NCBI GenBank assembly: GCA_027312165.1
Contig: DAICXN010000002.1
Span: 1-64,000, forward strand
DNA from: Candidatus Saccharimonadota bacterium
GTDB taxonomy: Bacteria; Patescibacteriota; Saccharimonadia; Saccharimonadales; Saccharimonadaceae
DNA length: 64,000 nucleotides
Direction: 5' to 3'
Below, in pieces: positions 20,878 to 29,306 of this stretch. The position numbers were made by a program, and so were the translations under genes. The notes under the pieces were generated by a model. The model had not been told where the DNA came from. It was given only the letters and a program-made list of their open reading frames with translations, and searched no databases. Position 1 is the stretch's first letter. Each line of letters begins with the position of its first letter.

Positions 20878-21410
20878 TATTCGACCCCTTTCTTAAGATT
20901 AGCTTGACTATACTTCTGGAAAAAACTTATCGGGTCAGCCTCCAATTCAGCATTCAATGGTCCGTTTTTTATCTTTGGAAGCGAATCTCCCCGCGAAACG
21001 TCAACCAAGAACTTCTTGGACAGCATCCGACAGCCTATAAGAATAGGATAACGGTTCCGCGACCGATCAGCAAGCGTGAAAGTTCCGCGAACTTTTCTGC
21101 CAGCTATCTCGACAGTCAGCTTAACCTGGTAGCGTATCTGGGCCATGCCATTTGAGCTCCTGATCTTGGTAACCCTATAACCACGCACGGAATGACGCTT
21201 GCCCGTATAGTGCTTAGACTCCTTACCAAACAAGGCAAATGATAGCACACCACCCTTAGACATTCGCAGATCCGAAGCCCAAATTGATGACGAATCAGCG
21301 CCAGTGTCTACTTTAGCAGGAACGTTCTTAGCCCCTTCGGCTGCTATGCTCAGAACCGTGGTTCGTCCGATGGTGGTTAGGGATGATGCTCTATCGGTTT
21401 TTACAGTCAT
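20877..21410 (-). CDS. retropepsin-like aspartic protease (RimK-associated putative zinc-protease family)
   Basis: AKVDTGADSSSIWA active-site motif; YPILIGCRML; adjacent to rimK. Confidence 0.8.
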   Translation of the reverse strand: MTVKTDRASSLTTIGRTTVLSIAAEGAKNVPAKVDTGADSSSIWASDLRMSKGGVLSFALFGKESKHYTGKRHSVRGYRVTKIRSSNGMAQIRYQVKLTVEIAGRKVRGTFTLADRSRNRYPILIGCRMLSKKFLVDVSRGDSLPKIKNGPLNAELEADPISFFQKYSQANLKKGVE

Positions 21411-21430
21411 ATATTTTTATTATATCACTT

Positions 21431-22219
21431 TTAGTGCATAAAATCAATACCCTGCTCTATCGAATCGATAAGCTGGCCGGCTATATCGCATCTCGTCATC
21501 TCCATGAAACGCGCAAATTGCGGTGACCGGTTTACCTCGATCAGAATAGGACCCTCAGGCGTAATCGCAACATCAAAACCTAGCAGATCGTAGCCGGGCA
21601 AGTTCTTTAAAATATTTTTACAAAAATCGCCGACTAACGCCGACAGGGGCACGGCCTCAACTGCTTTTATCTTACTAGTTGGGGTCTTTGAGCTCCGCCT
21701 AACCATCTGCGGCAGCACCTCTCCACCAAGTGCATAGACTCGATATTCTTCAATGATTGCAATAAGTGGCTGAGTGATGTAGTTCGCCCTGTCGCCCTGA
21801 ACATCATCCGGGTCAAAGTAAACATCTCTTGCTCGAGCAGATATGCGTTTCTTTATGATCGGCTGCACCGGCAGCTCTTTGACCTCAGAAAGCAGCTGAG
21901 TGTGCGGCATATAGGCGCCCAACTGCAAATATTGCCGCCACTTATCTTCAATCAGTAAATCATCGCTAGTTTTCGCCTTGTCGACATAATACGCGTTCGG
22001 ATGACGCTCAGCAAAATCATCAACCGATCTCAGAGTCGTCATATCCCACACATCAGTAAAAGGGTCACGCAAATACACGATATCATATAGCCTGTCTATT
22101 TTCGGCATATCCCTGTAGTTAACCAGCTCAATAGCTCTATTGGCTGCGGTGTGAGACAAGAATAAGCCAGCCGAATGGTCTGAGCTAGTAGTTACGATTA
22201 ACCAAGACGTCTTGCTCAT
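21431..22219 (-). CDS. ATP-grasp domain protein
   Basis: IEEYRVYALGGEVLPQMVRRSS, LLGFDVAITPEGPILIEVNRSPQF. Confidence 0.75.
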   Translation of the reverse strand: MSKTSWLIVTTSSDHSAGLFLSHTAANRAIELVNYRDMPKIDRLYDIVYLRDPFTDVWDMTTLRSVDDFAERHPNAYYVDKAKTSDDLLIEDKWRQYLQLGAYMPHTQLLSEVKELPVQPIIKKRISARARDVYFDPDDVQGDRANYITQPLIAIIEEYRVYALGGEVLPQMVRRSSKTPTSKIKAVEAVPLSALVGDFCKNILKNLPGYDLLGFDVAITPEGPILIEVNRSPQFARFMEMTRCDIAGQLIDSIEQGIDFMH

Positions 22220-22228
22220 AATTTAGAA

Positions 22229-23326
22229 TTAGCTAAAGATGCCGCGCTTTTCGCTCTTTCTAAGCTCTTCAAGCAACTCTTTCTGCTTTTTACTGAGCTT
22301 TGTCGGAATATCAACAACAATGCCGACAATGTGCGGACCGCGCGACTCAGTGCGGAGATTTGGTACACCGTGACCAGATAGTTTAAAGTCCGTACCGTTC
22401 TGCGTTCCAGCCGGGACCTTCATCCGAACCTTGCCGTCCACCGTATCAACATCGATCTCCGTGCCTAGAGCCGCATCAACCATCGAAACATGCTCAAATG
22501 ACAAGATGATATTGCCCTCTCTAGTAAACTTCTTGTGTGGCTTAACGCGGACATGAACGTACAGATCACCCTTTGCGCCACCCTGCACTGCCTCTCCGCG
22601 TTCACGCAGCCTTATGGTCGCGCCATCATCAATGCCGGCAGGAATCTTGATCTTGATGTCACGCGACTGGCGCTTGGTACCCTTGCCACCGCAAACCGAG
22701 CAATCTTTCTCGGGAACCTTGCCCCGGCCTCTACAGGTCTGGCAAGTAACCGCCTGCTGAATCTGGCCAAAAATCGAATTCATCACCCTGGTTTGCTGAC
22801 CAGCACCCTGACAGTCCGGACAGGTCTTGTGACCATGTCCGGGCTCAGCTCCGGATCCATCGCAGTGCTCGCACTCATCCTCTAGTGTCAGATTGATAGT
22901 TTTCTCAACGCCAAAAACAGCCTCCTCGAAACTCAAGGTGACACTTGTCTCAACATCGCGCCCTCGTCTCGGACCGTTACCCTCAGCTTGAGCGCCGCCA
23001 AAGAATTGGCTAAATATGTCACCAAATCCACCACCAAAATCAAACTGCACGCCCTGAGCCCCACCAAATCCCTCAAATGGATTGCCCGAGAAGCCGCCGC
23101 CGTTAGCTCCACCGACACCAGCGTGACCAAATTGGTCGTAGCGTTGGCGCTTTTGCTTGTCCTTTAGGACTTCGTAGGCTTCATTTATCTCTTTAAACTT
23201 AGCCTCGTCGCCGCCTTCTTTATCTGGGTGGTGCTTAACGGCTGCCTTGCGAAAAGCCTTCTTGATTTCGTCCTCGGAGGCAGACCTAGAAACACCTAAA
23301 ACTTCATAATAATCTCTTTGAGCCAT
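22229..23326 (-). CDS. dnaJ: chaperone DnaJ
   Basis: DYYEVLGVSRSASEDEIKKAFRKAAVKHHPDK, four CxxCxGxG repeats. Confidence 0.98.
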   Translation of the reverse strand: MAQRDYYEVLGVSRSASEDEIKKAFRKAAVKHHPDKEGGDEAKFKEINEAYEVLKDKQKRQRYDQFGHAGVGGANGGGFSGNPFEGFGGAQGVQFDFGGGFGDIFSQFFGGAQAEGNGPRRGRDVETSVTLSFEEAVFGVEKTINLTLEDECEHCDGSGAEPGHGHKTCPDCQGAGQQTRVMNSIFGQIQQAVTCQTCRGRGKVPEKDCSVCGGKGTKRQSRDIKIKIPAGIDDGATIRLRERGEAVQGGAKGDLYVHVRVKPHKKFTREGNIILSFEHVSMVDAALGTEIDVDTVDGKVRMKVPAGTQNGTDFKLSGHGVPNLRTESRGPHIVGIVVDIPTKLSKKQKELLEELRKSEKRGIFS

Positions 23327-23345
23327 ATACATGTATGATATCAAA

Positions 23346-23372
23346 TTAGCACTCGAACTTCAAGAGTGCTAA
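23346..23372. promoter_or_regulatory. CIRCE element (HrcA operator) upstream of dnaJ
   Basis: TTAGCACTC-GAACTTCAA-GAGTGCTAA exact match to consensus. Confidence 0.97.
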
Positions 23373-23379
23373 AGCTTAA

Positions 23380-23400
23380 GAGCGCCGAAATCCGGCGCTC
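23380..23400. terminator. hairpin between dnaK and dnaJ, possible attenuator/terminator
   Basis: GAGCGCCG-AAATC-CGGCGCTC inverted repeat; weak U-tract. Confidence 0.45.
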
Positions 23401-23424
23401 GTTCAGCGGGCTTTAAGTAGCTAC

Positions 23425-25332
23425 CTACTTCTCGTCGACGACTTCACCTTCCACGGCGTCATCGGCCTTGGACTTCTTGTCGCTCTTTGACTCGTCCGAG
23501 TCAGAAGTTTCAGGTTCTGACTTTGACGCCTCCTCATAGAGCTTGGCGCCAATTGGCATAATTGTGTCGGTCAGCTCTTTAGCTGCTGCCTCTAGGGCAT
23601 CTTTATCCGCCTTGTCGTCATCTTTGACTTTCTTGGCAGCCTCGACAGCTTTTTCGATCGCCTTTTTATCGTCATCTGATATTTTGTCCTTGTACTCATC
23701 GGGCATCTTTTCGGCCTGATAAATAGCATTCTCCAGGGTGTTTCTAGCCTCAACCGATTCGCGCTTCTTCTTGTCTTCATCGGCGTGCAACTCGGCCTCT
23801 TTTTGAGCTTTTTCGATATCCTCTTTGGACATATTGCCAGAATCCTGGATGGTAATGGACTGCTCCTTGCCAGTACCCTTGTCCTTGGCGGTCACGTTAA
23901 GGATGCCGTTGGCGTCGATGTTAAACGTAACTTCGATCTGAGGAATTCCCCGAGGCGCTGGCGCAATTCCGTCAAGCACAAACGTACCCAAACTCTTGTT
24001 GTCAGAAGCCATTTCACGCTCACCCTGCAGCACATGGATTTCCACCTGAGGCTGGTTATCAGCGTAAGTTGAGAAAACCTGAGATTTGCTGGTTGGGACT
24101 GTGGTGTTTCGGTCAATCATCGCCGTTCGCACGCCACCAGCCGTCTCAATACCCAGAGTTAGCGGGGTGACATCTAGAAGTAGAACGTCTTTCACGTCAC
24201 CAGCAAGCACGCCACCTTGAATTGCTGCTCCAACCGCCACGACTTCGTCCGGGTTAACGCCTTGCATCGGATCTTTACCAAATATCTTCTTAACCTTTTC
24301 GACCACTGCTGGCATTCGAGTCATACCACCGACTAGAACGACAGAGTTAATGTCGCTTGCCGATAGCTTTGCGTCCTTGAGCGCCTTTTCAACAGGTGTA
24401 GATAGCCGATCAAGCAAATCTGCCACCAGCTCTTCAAGCTTGGCTCGAGTTAGTTTGAGCTCAAAGTGCTTTGGCCCATCTGCATCAGCGGTAATAAACG
24501 GAATATTAACCTCAGTTTCCGTAGTGGTCGATAGCTCTTTCTTGGCTTTTTCGGCTTCGTCCTTCAGTCGCTGCATAGCGGCGTTGTCCTTGCGAAGATC
24601 GATGCCTTCTTTCTTCTTGAAGTCTTCGATAAAGTAGTTAACGATCACGTTGTCGAAGTCTTCACCGCCCAGGTGAGTGTCACCATTGGTTGACTTAACT
24701 TCAAATACCCCATCGCCAAGCTCGAGGATAGATACGTCAAAAGTACCACCACCAAGGTCAAATACAGCGATTTTCTCTTCTTTGGCGTTATCTAGACCAT
24801 AGGCAAGTGCCGCAGCTGTTGGCTCATTGATAATACGCTTAACCTCTAGACCGGCAATTCGTCCAGCGTCTTTGGTTGCCTGGCGCTGTGAGTCATCAAA
24901 ATAAGCCGGAACGGTGATGACCGCTTCGGTAACCTTTTCACCCAGGAAAGCTTCGGCGTCAGCTTTGATCTTGCTAAGGATCATTGCGGAGACTTCTTCT
25001 GGGGTGTATTCTTTGCCGCCCATCTCAACCGCCACGCCGCCATTCTTCTTGACGATACTAAACGGCATGATATCGATATCCTTTTGGACCTCTTTATCAG
25101 AAAACTTCCGTCCAATTAAGCGCTTAACGCCGTAAATGGTATTTTTTGGATTGGTAACTCGTTGGCGCTGAGCAACCTGACCAACCAAGCGCTCACCGTT
25201 CTTATTAACAGCTACGACGCTTGGCGTAGTGCGGTTTCCCTCAGCGTTAGTGATAACCTCAGGCTTACCAGCAACCATGTAGGCAAAGGCGCTGTTGGTA
25301 GTTCCTAGGTCGATTCCTATAATTTTACCCAT
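23425..25332 (-). CDS. dnaK: chaperone DnaK
   Basis: [38 protein letters not shown]. Confidence 0.99.
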   Translation of the reverse strand: MGKIIGIDLGTTNSAFAYMVAGKPEVITNAEGNRTTPSVVAVNKNGERLVGQVAQRQRVTNPKNTIYGVKRLIGRKFSDKEVQKDIDIMPFSIVKKNGGVAVEMGGKEYTPEEVSAMILSKIKADAEAFLGEKVTEAVITVPAYFDDSQRQATKDAGRIAGLEVKRIINEPTAAALAYGLDNAKEEKIAVFDLGGGTFDVSILELGDGVFEVKSTNGDTHLGGEDFDNVIVNYFIEDFKKKEGIDLRKDNAAMQRLKDEAEKAKKELSTTTETEVNIPFITADADGPKHFELKLTRAKLEELVADLLDRLSTPVEKALKDAKLSASDINSVVLVGGMTRMPAVVEKVKKIFGKDPMQGVNPDEVVAVGAAIQGGVLAGDVKDVLLLDVTPLTLGIETAGGVRTAMIDRNTTVPTSKSQVFSTYADNQPQVEIHVLQGEREMASDNKSLGTFVLDGIAPAPRGIPQIEVTFNIDANGILNVTAKDKGTGKEQSITIQDSGNMSKEDIEKAQKEAELHADEDKKKRESVEARNTLENAIYQAEKMPDEYKDKISDDDKKAIEKAVEAAKKVKDDDKADKDALEAAAKELTDTIMPIGAKLYEEASKSEPETSDSDESKSDKKSKADDAVEGEVVDEK

Positions 25333-25379
25333 TTCTATTCTCCTTTTCGTTACAGCCTGCTATAAATCTAATTTTTTAA

Positions 25380-25406
25380 TTAGCACTCATCGCAGCTTAG
25401 TGCCAA
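25380..25406. promoter_or_regulatory. second, degenerate CIRCE-like element upstream of dnaK
   Basis: TTAGCACTC-ATCGCAGCT-TAGTGCCAA, two mismatches in right arm. Confidence 0.7.
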
Positions 25407-25427
25407 TACTGCTCTTATTGTAACTGT

Positions 25428-25454
25428 CTAGCACTCACATGTCAAGAGTGCTAA
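25428..25454. promoter_or_regulatory. CIRCE element upstream of dnaK with -35 (TTGACA) in its loop
   Basis: CTAGCACTC-ACATGTCAA-GAGTGCTAA; minus-strand TTGACA-N17-TACAAT. Confidence 0.97.
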
Positions 25455-25541
25455 TTGTAATTTATAACTTAAAAACTAACGATCGTATCGGTTAAAGTGA
25501 TTATGCTATAATAATCCCAACTAGTCCAAGAGGAGATTGAT

Positions 25542-25661
25542 ATGGCAGGAGTTTATCCAGATGAACCCGGACCAAGGTTAGCGTACGACACAGACGGCGC
25601 AGTCGGAATAAACCTAACCAGCAATAATGCCGCCACTCTACCCTCACTCAGCACACTTTGA
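25542..25661 (+). pseudogene. 39-aa ORF, possibly a frameshifted remnant
   Basis: SD AGGAGA; MAGVYPDEPGPRLAYDTDGAVGINLTSNNAATLPSLSTL*; protein-like sequence continues in another frame (HFDYDDVPQNSAPITRNFRLKNLSETL). Confidence 0.35.
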
Positions 25662-25710
25662 CTACGATGACGTGCCTCAAAACTCAGCCCCAATCACCCG
25701 TAACTTTCGT

Positions 25711-26034
25711 CTAAAGAATCTGTCCGAAACGCTTAGTACCAACAATTGGGTTAAACTGCGCTGGGATATCGGGTTTGTCCTGTAGCTGGCTGTAGCCTGT
25801 CGTGCCCGGATCGCCCTTGGGCCCCTCTGGGCCCGTAGCACCCTGAGGACCAGCTGGACCGGCGAGGCCAGGGGTTTGAGTATTTAACTTGTCCTGAACT
25901 GCGGGAGATAACATGGCCTCCGCAACGGAATTGGATTTCTGCGAGCCGTCTGGGACATGCGAAACGTCAAGAAATTCATTTAGGATATCGCCCCACACAC
26001 CCACGTAGCCACCCGGAATTGGTTTGCGTGCCAC
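25711..26034 (-). CDS. collagen-like Gly-X-Y protein with phage-tail-like N-terminal region (GTG start)
   Basis: GLAGPAGPQGATGPEGPKGDPGTTG triplets; GGYVGVWGDILNEFLDVSHVPDGSQK; SD AAGGAG. Confidence 0.65.
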   Translation of the reverse strand: MARKPIPGGYVGVWGDILNEFLDVSHVPDGSQKSNSVAEAMLSPAVQDKLNTQTPGLAGPAGPQGATGPEGPKGDPGTTGYSQLQDKPDIPAQFNPIVGTKRFGQIL

Positions 26035-26123
26035 GGTACTTTAACTCCTTTCGTGTCTGTGTGGTTAATGTAGCTTGTGCTTACCTTACTGCAACATAGT
26101 CATGGTGACAATAAATAGATTTG

Positions 26124-26588
26124 CTATATTCTGGTTACTTTTACCAGAGACTCACGGATTACATTGCCTGATAGCTTGTAGCCAGCCTGCAGCTCTTCGG
26201 CAACTACTTCCCTCTCGCCCTCAGATTCGTCAGCTGAGATGGCGTTGTGTAGGTCGGGGTTAAATTCGGTTTCGCCAGGCACTATGGCAATTCTCTCTAG
26301 ACCCAGATCGGCATATAGCTTCTCATTATTTTTTGAAAGCGAAACCACACCCTCTGCCCACTTATTGCCTTGCAATTCTTCGGGAAGATGCGCCACCGCT
26401 CGCTCAATCGTGTCGAGAATTGGCAGCAGCTTCAAAACTGCTTGCTCTCGGCCCAAAGACTGAAAGCGTAGCTTCTCTTCATCTGATCGCTTACGAAAAT
26501 TCTCAAAGTCCGCTCTTGTCCGCTGCAAGTCCTGAGTTAATTCGCCAACCTGCTGCTCCAGCTCTATCTGTTTTTTATTCTTTGCCAC
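26124..26588 (-). CDS. grpE: nucleotide exchange factor GrpE
   Basis: LQRTRADFENFRKRSDEEK, C-terminal GYKLSGNVIRESLVKV. Confidence 0.95.
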   Translation of the reverse strand: MAKNKKQIELEQQVGELTQDLQRTRADFENFRKRSDEEKLRFQSLGREQAVLKLLPILDTIERAVAHLPEELQGNKWAEGVVSLSKNNEKLYADLGLERIAIVPGETEFNPDLHNAISADESEGEREVVAEELQAGYKLSGNVIRESLVKVTRI

Positions 26589-26591
26589 TAT

Positions 26592-27311
26592 TTACAATAC
26601 CTCCTCTAATATCGCACCTGCATGCCTAACTAATCTCATCGTCCTAGCATAATCCTGCCTGGTCGGCCCAAGCACGCCGATGTAGCTCCTGCTAGAGTAA
26701 GGCGAGCAAAATCGACTAATTATCAGACTAGCACCAGATGCCTTGCCAATTGGGTTCTCGCTACCGATGTAGACATTTAGCGGCTCGTTTGGCGCTACTT
26801 CACGTAGCCAAGGCTCCAAATTATCAATTAGTCGCGCTACCGCCTGAACGTGCACGCCGTCGGCAAATTCTGGATGAGAAAACAAATTACCCATTCCGCT
26901 AAGATATAGTTCGTCGCCAATCGTTGCCAGCCCCATGTTGCGAGTGAGGTCGACTAGGCTATCTACCGCACTCCTAATTGCTCGGTCGGCCTGATTGACG
27001 TGAGTCTGCACCCTAGCATTAATCGCCTTCGCACCGCGATCAATGTGAACCGGATGAAGCTCATTTACTTCTTGCTCGGCTTCCGTGAGTCGATTGACGT
27101 AAAAACGATAACCCTTGTCAGTCGGCACTCGACCAGCACTGGTATGCGGCTGAGTAATCATCCCCAGCTCTTCGAGTTGAGCCATTTCAGATCGGACGGT
27201 CGCCGAAGAAACTCCAAAAAGCTTGGCCAGCGTCACGCTCCCTACGGGGACTGCCACCTCGGCATATTGCTCGATAATTGCCACTAGAATTGCCGTTTGT
27301 CGTTCGGTCAT
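26592..27311 (-). CDS. hrcA: heat-inducible transcription repressor HrcA
   Basis: HTH region VSSATVRSEMAQLEELGMITQPHTSAGRVPTDKGYRFYV. Confidence 0.97.
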   Translation of the reverse strand: MTERQTAILVAIIEQYAEVAVPVGSVTLAKLFGVSSATVRSEMAQLEELGMITQPHTSAGRVPTDKGYRFYVNRLTEAEQEVNELHPVHIDRGAKAINARVQTHVNQADRAIRSAVDSLVDLTRNMGLATIGDELYLSGMGNLFSHPEFADGVHVQAVARLIDNLEPWLREVAPNEPLNVYIGSENPIGKASGASLIISRFCSPYSSRSYIGVLGPTRQDYARTMRLVRHAGAILEEVL

Positions 27312-27331
27312 AGGCTAATTGTAGCACACCT

Positions 27332-27358
27332 TTGGCACTCTTCTCAAGTGAGTGCTAG
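27332..27358. promoter_or_regulatory. CIRCE element upstream of hrcA
   Basis: TTGGCACTC-TTCTCAAGT-GAGTGCTAG; overlaps the 3' end of the guanylate kinase-like gene. Confidence 0.9.
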
Positions 27359-28071
27359 CTATTTTTGATGTCTTCGAGGAGCTGCTCAGCTAAGATGCGC
27401 GCCTCGATATCTTTTTCATAAAACACATCGTCACGCAAAATAATCTCACGGCTAACCCGAGTTGCCCGCTCGATATCATCATTGATAATAAAATGGTAAT
27501 AGGGCACTTCGAGCGCATGCTTCAACTCATTAATCGAGCTCTGGCGACGCTTATGCCACTCAGCAAAAAACTCTTCTTCTGTTGAATATCTAGCCTTAAG
27601 TCTAGAAAGCCATTCGTCGTAGGACGGTGGCACGATAAAGATCGAGACCGAGTCAGGCGCTATCTGCTTAAACTCTGCCACCCCTTGCACATCGACGTCG
27701 CTTATCGCCACCTTATTATCGAGATGGGCCTTGCGGATTTCTGCAACTGAAGTACCATAGACAGTTCCATGGACAAACTTGGCTTCGACAAAGTCATAGT
27801 TTTCAAGCATTTCTTTAGCTGTATCTAGGCTGATGAAATGATAATCTACTCCGTCAGTCTCCATAATGCTGTTGTTCTGACGTGGACTGCGCGTTGTATG
27901 AGATACAATGTCGTGAAAATCACTACCCTCGTCTAAAAGCGCACGCTTGATGGTATTTTTTCCAGCACCAGATATCCCCGCAAGCAGCGATATGCGCGTT
28001 TGCTTAATTAGATCGATAGCGTCCGATGATGGACTATAGTTAGCTATCAACTGCTGTAATTGATCTTGCAT
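27355..28071 (-). CDS. gmk: guanylate kinase-like protein
   Basis: P-loop LAGISGAGKNTIKRALL, SHTTRSPRQNN, DGVDYHFISLD. Confidence 0.75.
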   Translation of the reverse strand: MQDQLQQLIANYSPSSDAIDLIKQTRISLLAGISGAGKNTIKRALLDEGSDFHDIVSHTTRSPRQNNSIMETDGVDYHFISLDTAKEMLENYDFVEAKFVHGTVYGTSVAEIRKAHLDNKVAISDVDVQGVAEFKQIAPDSVSIFIVPPSYDEWLSRLKARYSTEEEFFAEWHKRRQSSINELKHALEVPYYHFIINDDIERATRVSREIILRDDVFYEKDIEARILAEQLLEDIKNS

Positions 28072-28222
28072 AGAAGTATTGTAGCAGCTCCAGCGAGCAT
28101 CGTCACTTGGCTACAGTCGCCTCGCCAGACACAACCACTCCATCCACCACCCGTCCAACAAGACTTAGCGGCACCTCAACCCCACCACGAACAACCGACC
28201 ATGATGATATTGGCTCAACCGC

Positions 28223-29239
28223 TCAAGGACTGGCGGCTACCCAGGCGAGAGAGCTCTCCATAAGCGAATAGCGTGCTGTACCCGACGTATCGCTTGCCGT
28301 ATAGCTGGCGACAGAGTTAGCCAGCAGTCTAGCCGTAGCAGTCGTGCCATCAAGCAGCGGAGTGCCCACTTCAGCTACCTGCATTGAACTCCAGGTGGTG
28401 CCAGACAGTGTCCAGGTTGCAACGGTTGTGCCCGCCAAAGGAACCGCTCGAGAATACAGATTGAACGGCGCCCTTACGCTGACAAGCCCAGGTGATCTAT
28501 TGCCGTTTGCCGGATGGCTAACCGGGAAGTCCCAGTTGTCTTGATAGCCAGCGAATCCGCTGTGGCTATAGGCGCTAACTAGGCCCATGTAGACACTAGG
28601 TGAAGCCGACGAGTTTTGGCCGCCTTGAATGTAAACCGGCACCCCGGCGGCATAGAGAGACTTTATAGATGCTTTGACGCTGGCATTAGGGTTTATGCCA
28701 ACATATAGGACATCAATGTCTGTGGCATCAATCGCTATCGAGGCAGCCCCACCCAGATGAGTAAACTCATAGCCTTCAGGCCAATGAACCGGCAAACTGC
28801 CGCCAACCGTAACCACCTGGATCTTCTGAGGCTCACCTCCACTGCCACTACCTGGGTGGCCAGGGCAAGAATCTTCGACAACTGTCCCAGAAGTGTTTGA
28901 GATGTGAAATGACCTGGCGCTAGAGCGACCGGATACGGCACTGAGGCAATAACCACTGCCTCCGCTCTCTTGAGTGTAATGGAGCGAATTGCCAGGGCTC
29001 GCCTTTGCTCCGGCAGGGAGGCTAGCAGGATAACTGACCGCTTCGGCATGGACCATACCCAGTTGCTTCGAGGCGTTGGTTAGATCAGATTGCAGATTAG
29101 ATTCAGCGGCCCTGTTGGATATACCGTTATAGGTAACGATGCTTATCGTAGCCAAGATGCCAATAACAACAATAGTGATGAGAAGTTCGACGATAGTGAA
29201 GGCCGAGGCTCGTTTGGATTTAACTAAATTGGCGCTCAT
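28223..29239 (-). CDS. type IV pilin-like protein with large extra C-terminal domain
   Basis: AFTIVELLITIVVIGILATISIVTYNGISN plus about 200-aa Gly/Ser/Thr-rich extension. Confidence 0.85.
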   Translation of the reverse strand: MSANLVKSKRASAFTIVELLITIVVIGILATISIVTYNGISNRAAESNLQSDLTNASKQLGMVHAEAVSYPASLPAGAKASPGNSLHYTQESGGSGYCLSAVSGRSSARSFHISNTSGTVVEDSCPGHPGSGSGGEPQKIQVVTVGGSLPVHWPEGYEFTHLGGAASIAIDATDIDVLYVGINPNASVKASIKSLYAAGVPVYIQGGQNSSASPSVYMGLVSAYSHSGFAGYQDNWDFPVSHPANGNRSPGLVSVRAPFNLYSRAVPLAGTTVATWTLSGTTWSSMQVAEVGTPLLDGTTATARLLANSVASYTASDTSGTARYSLMESSLAWVAASP

Positions 29240-29306
29240 AGTGCTTATGATTTTAACACTAATGTACCATCGAGGCCACAGCTAACTACGCGAACGCAAA
29301 ATCCAG

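Noticed and set aside
23380-23400. Strong intrinsic terminator between dnaK and dnaJ
   Set aside because: Hairpin is clear but lacks a good U-tract; kept only as low-confidence attenuator/terminator.
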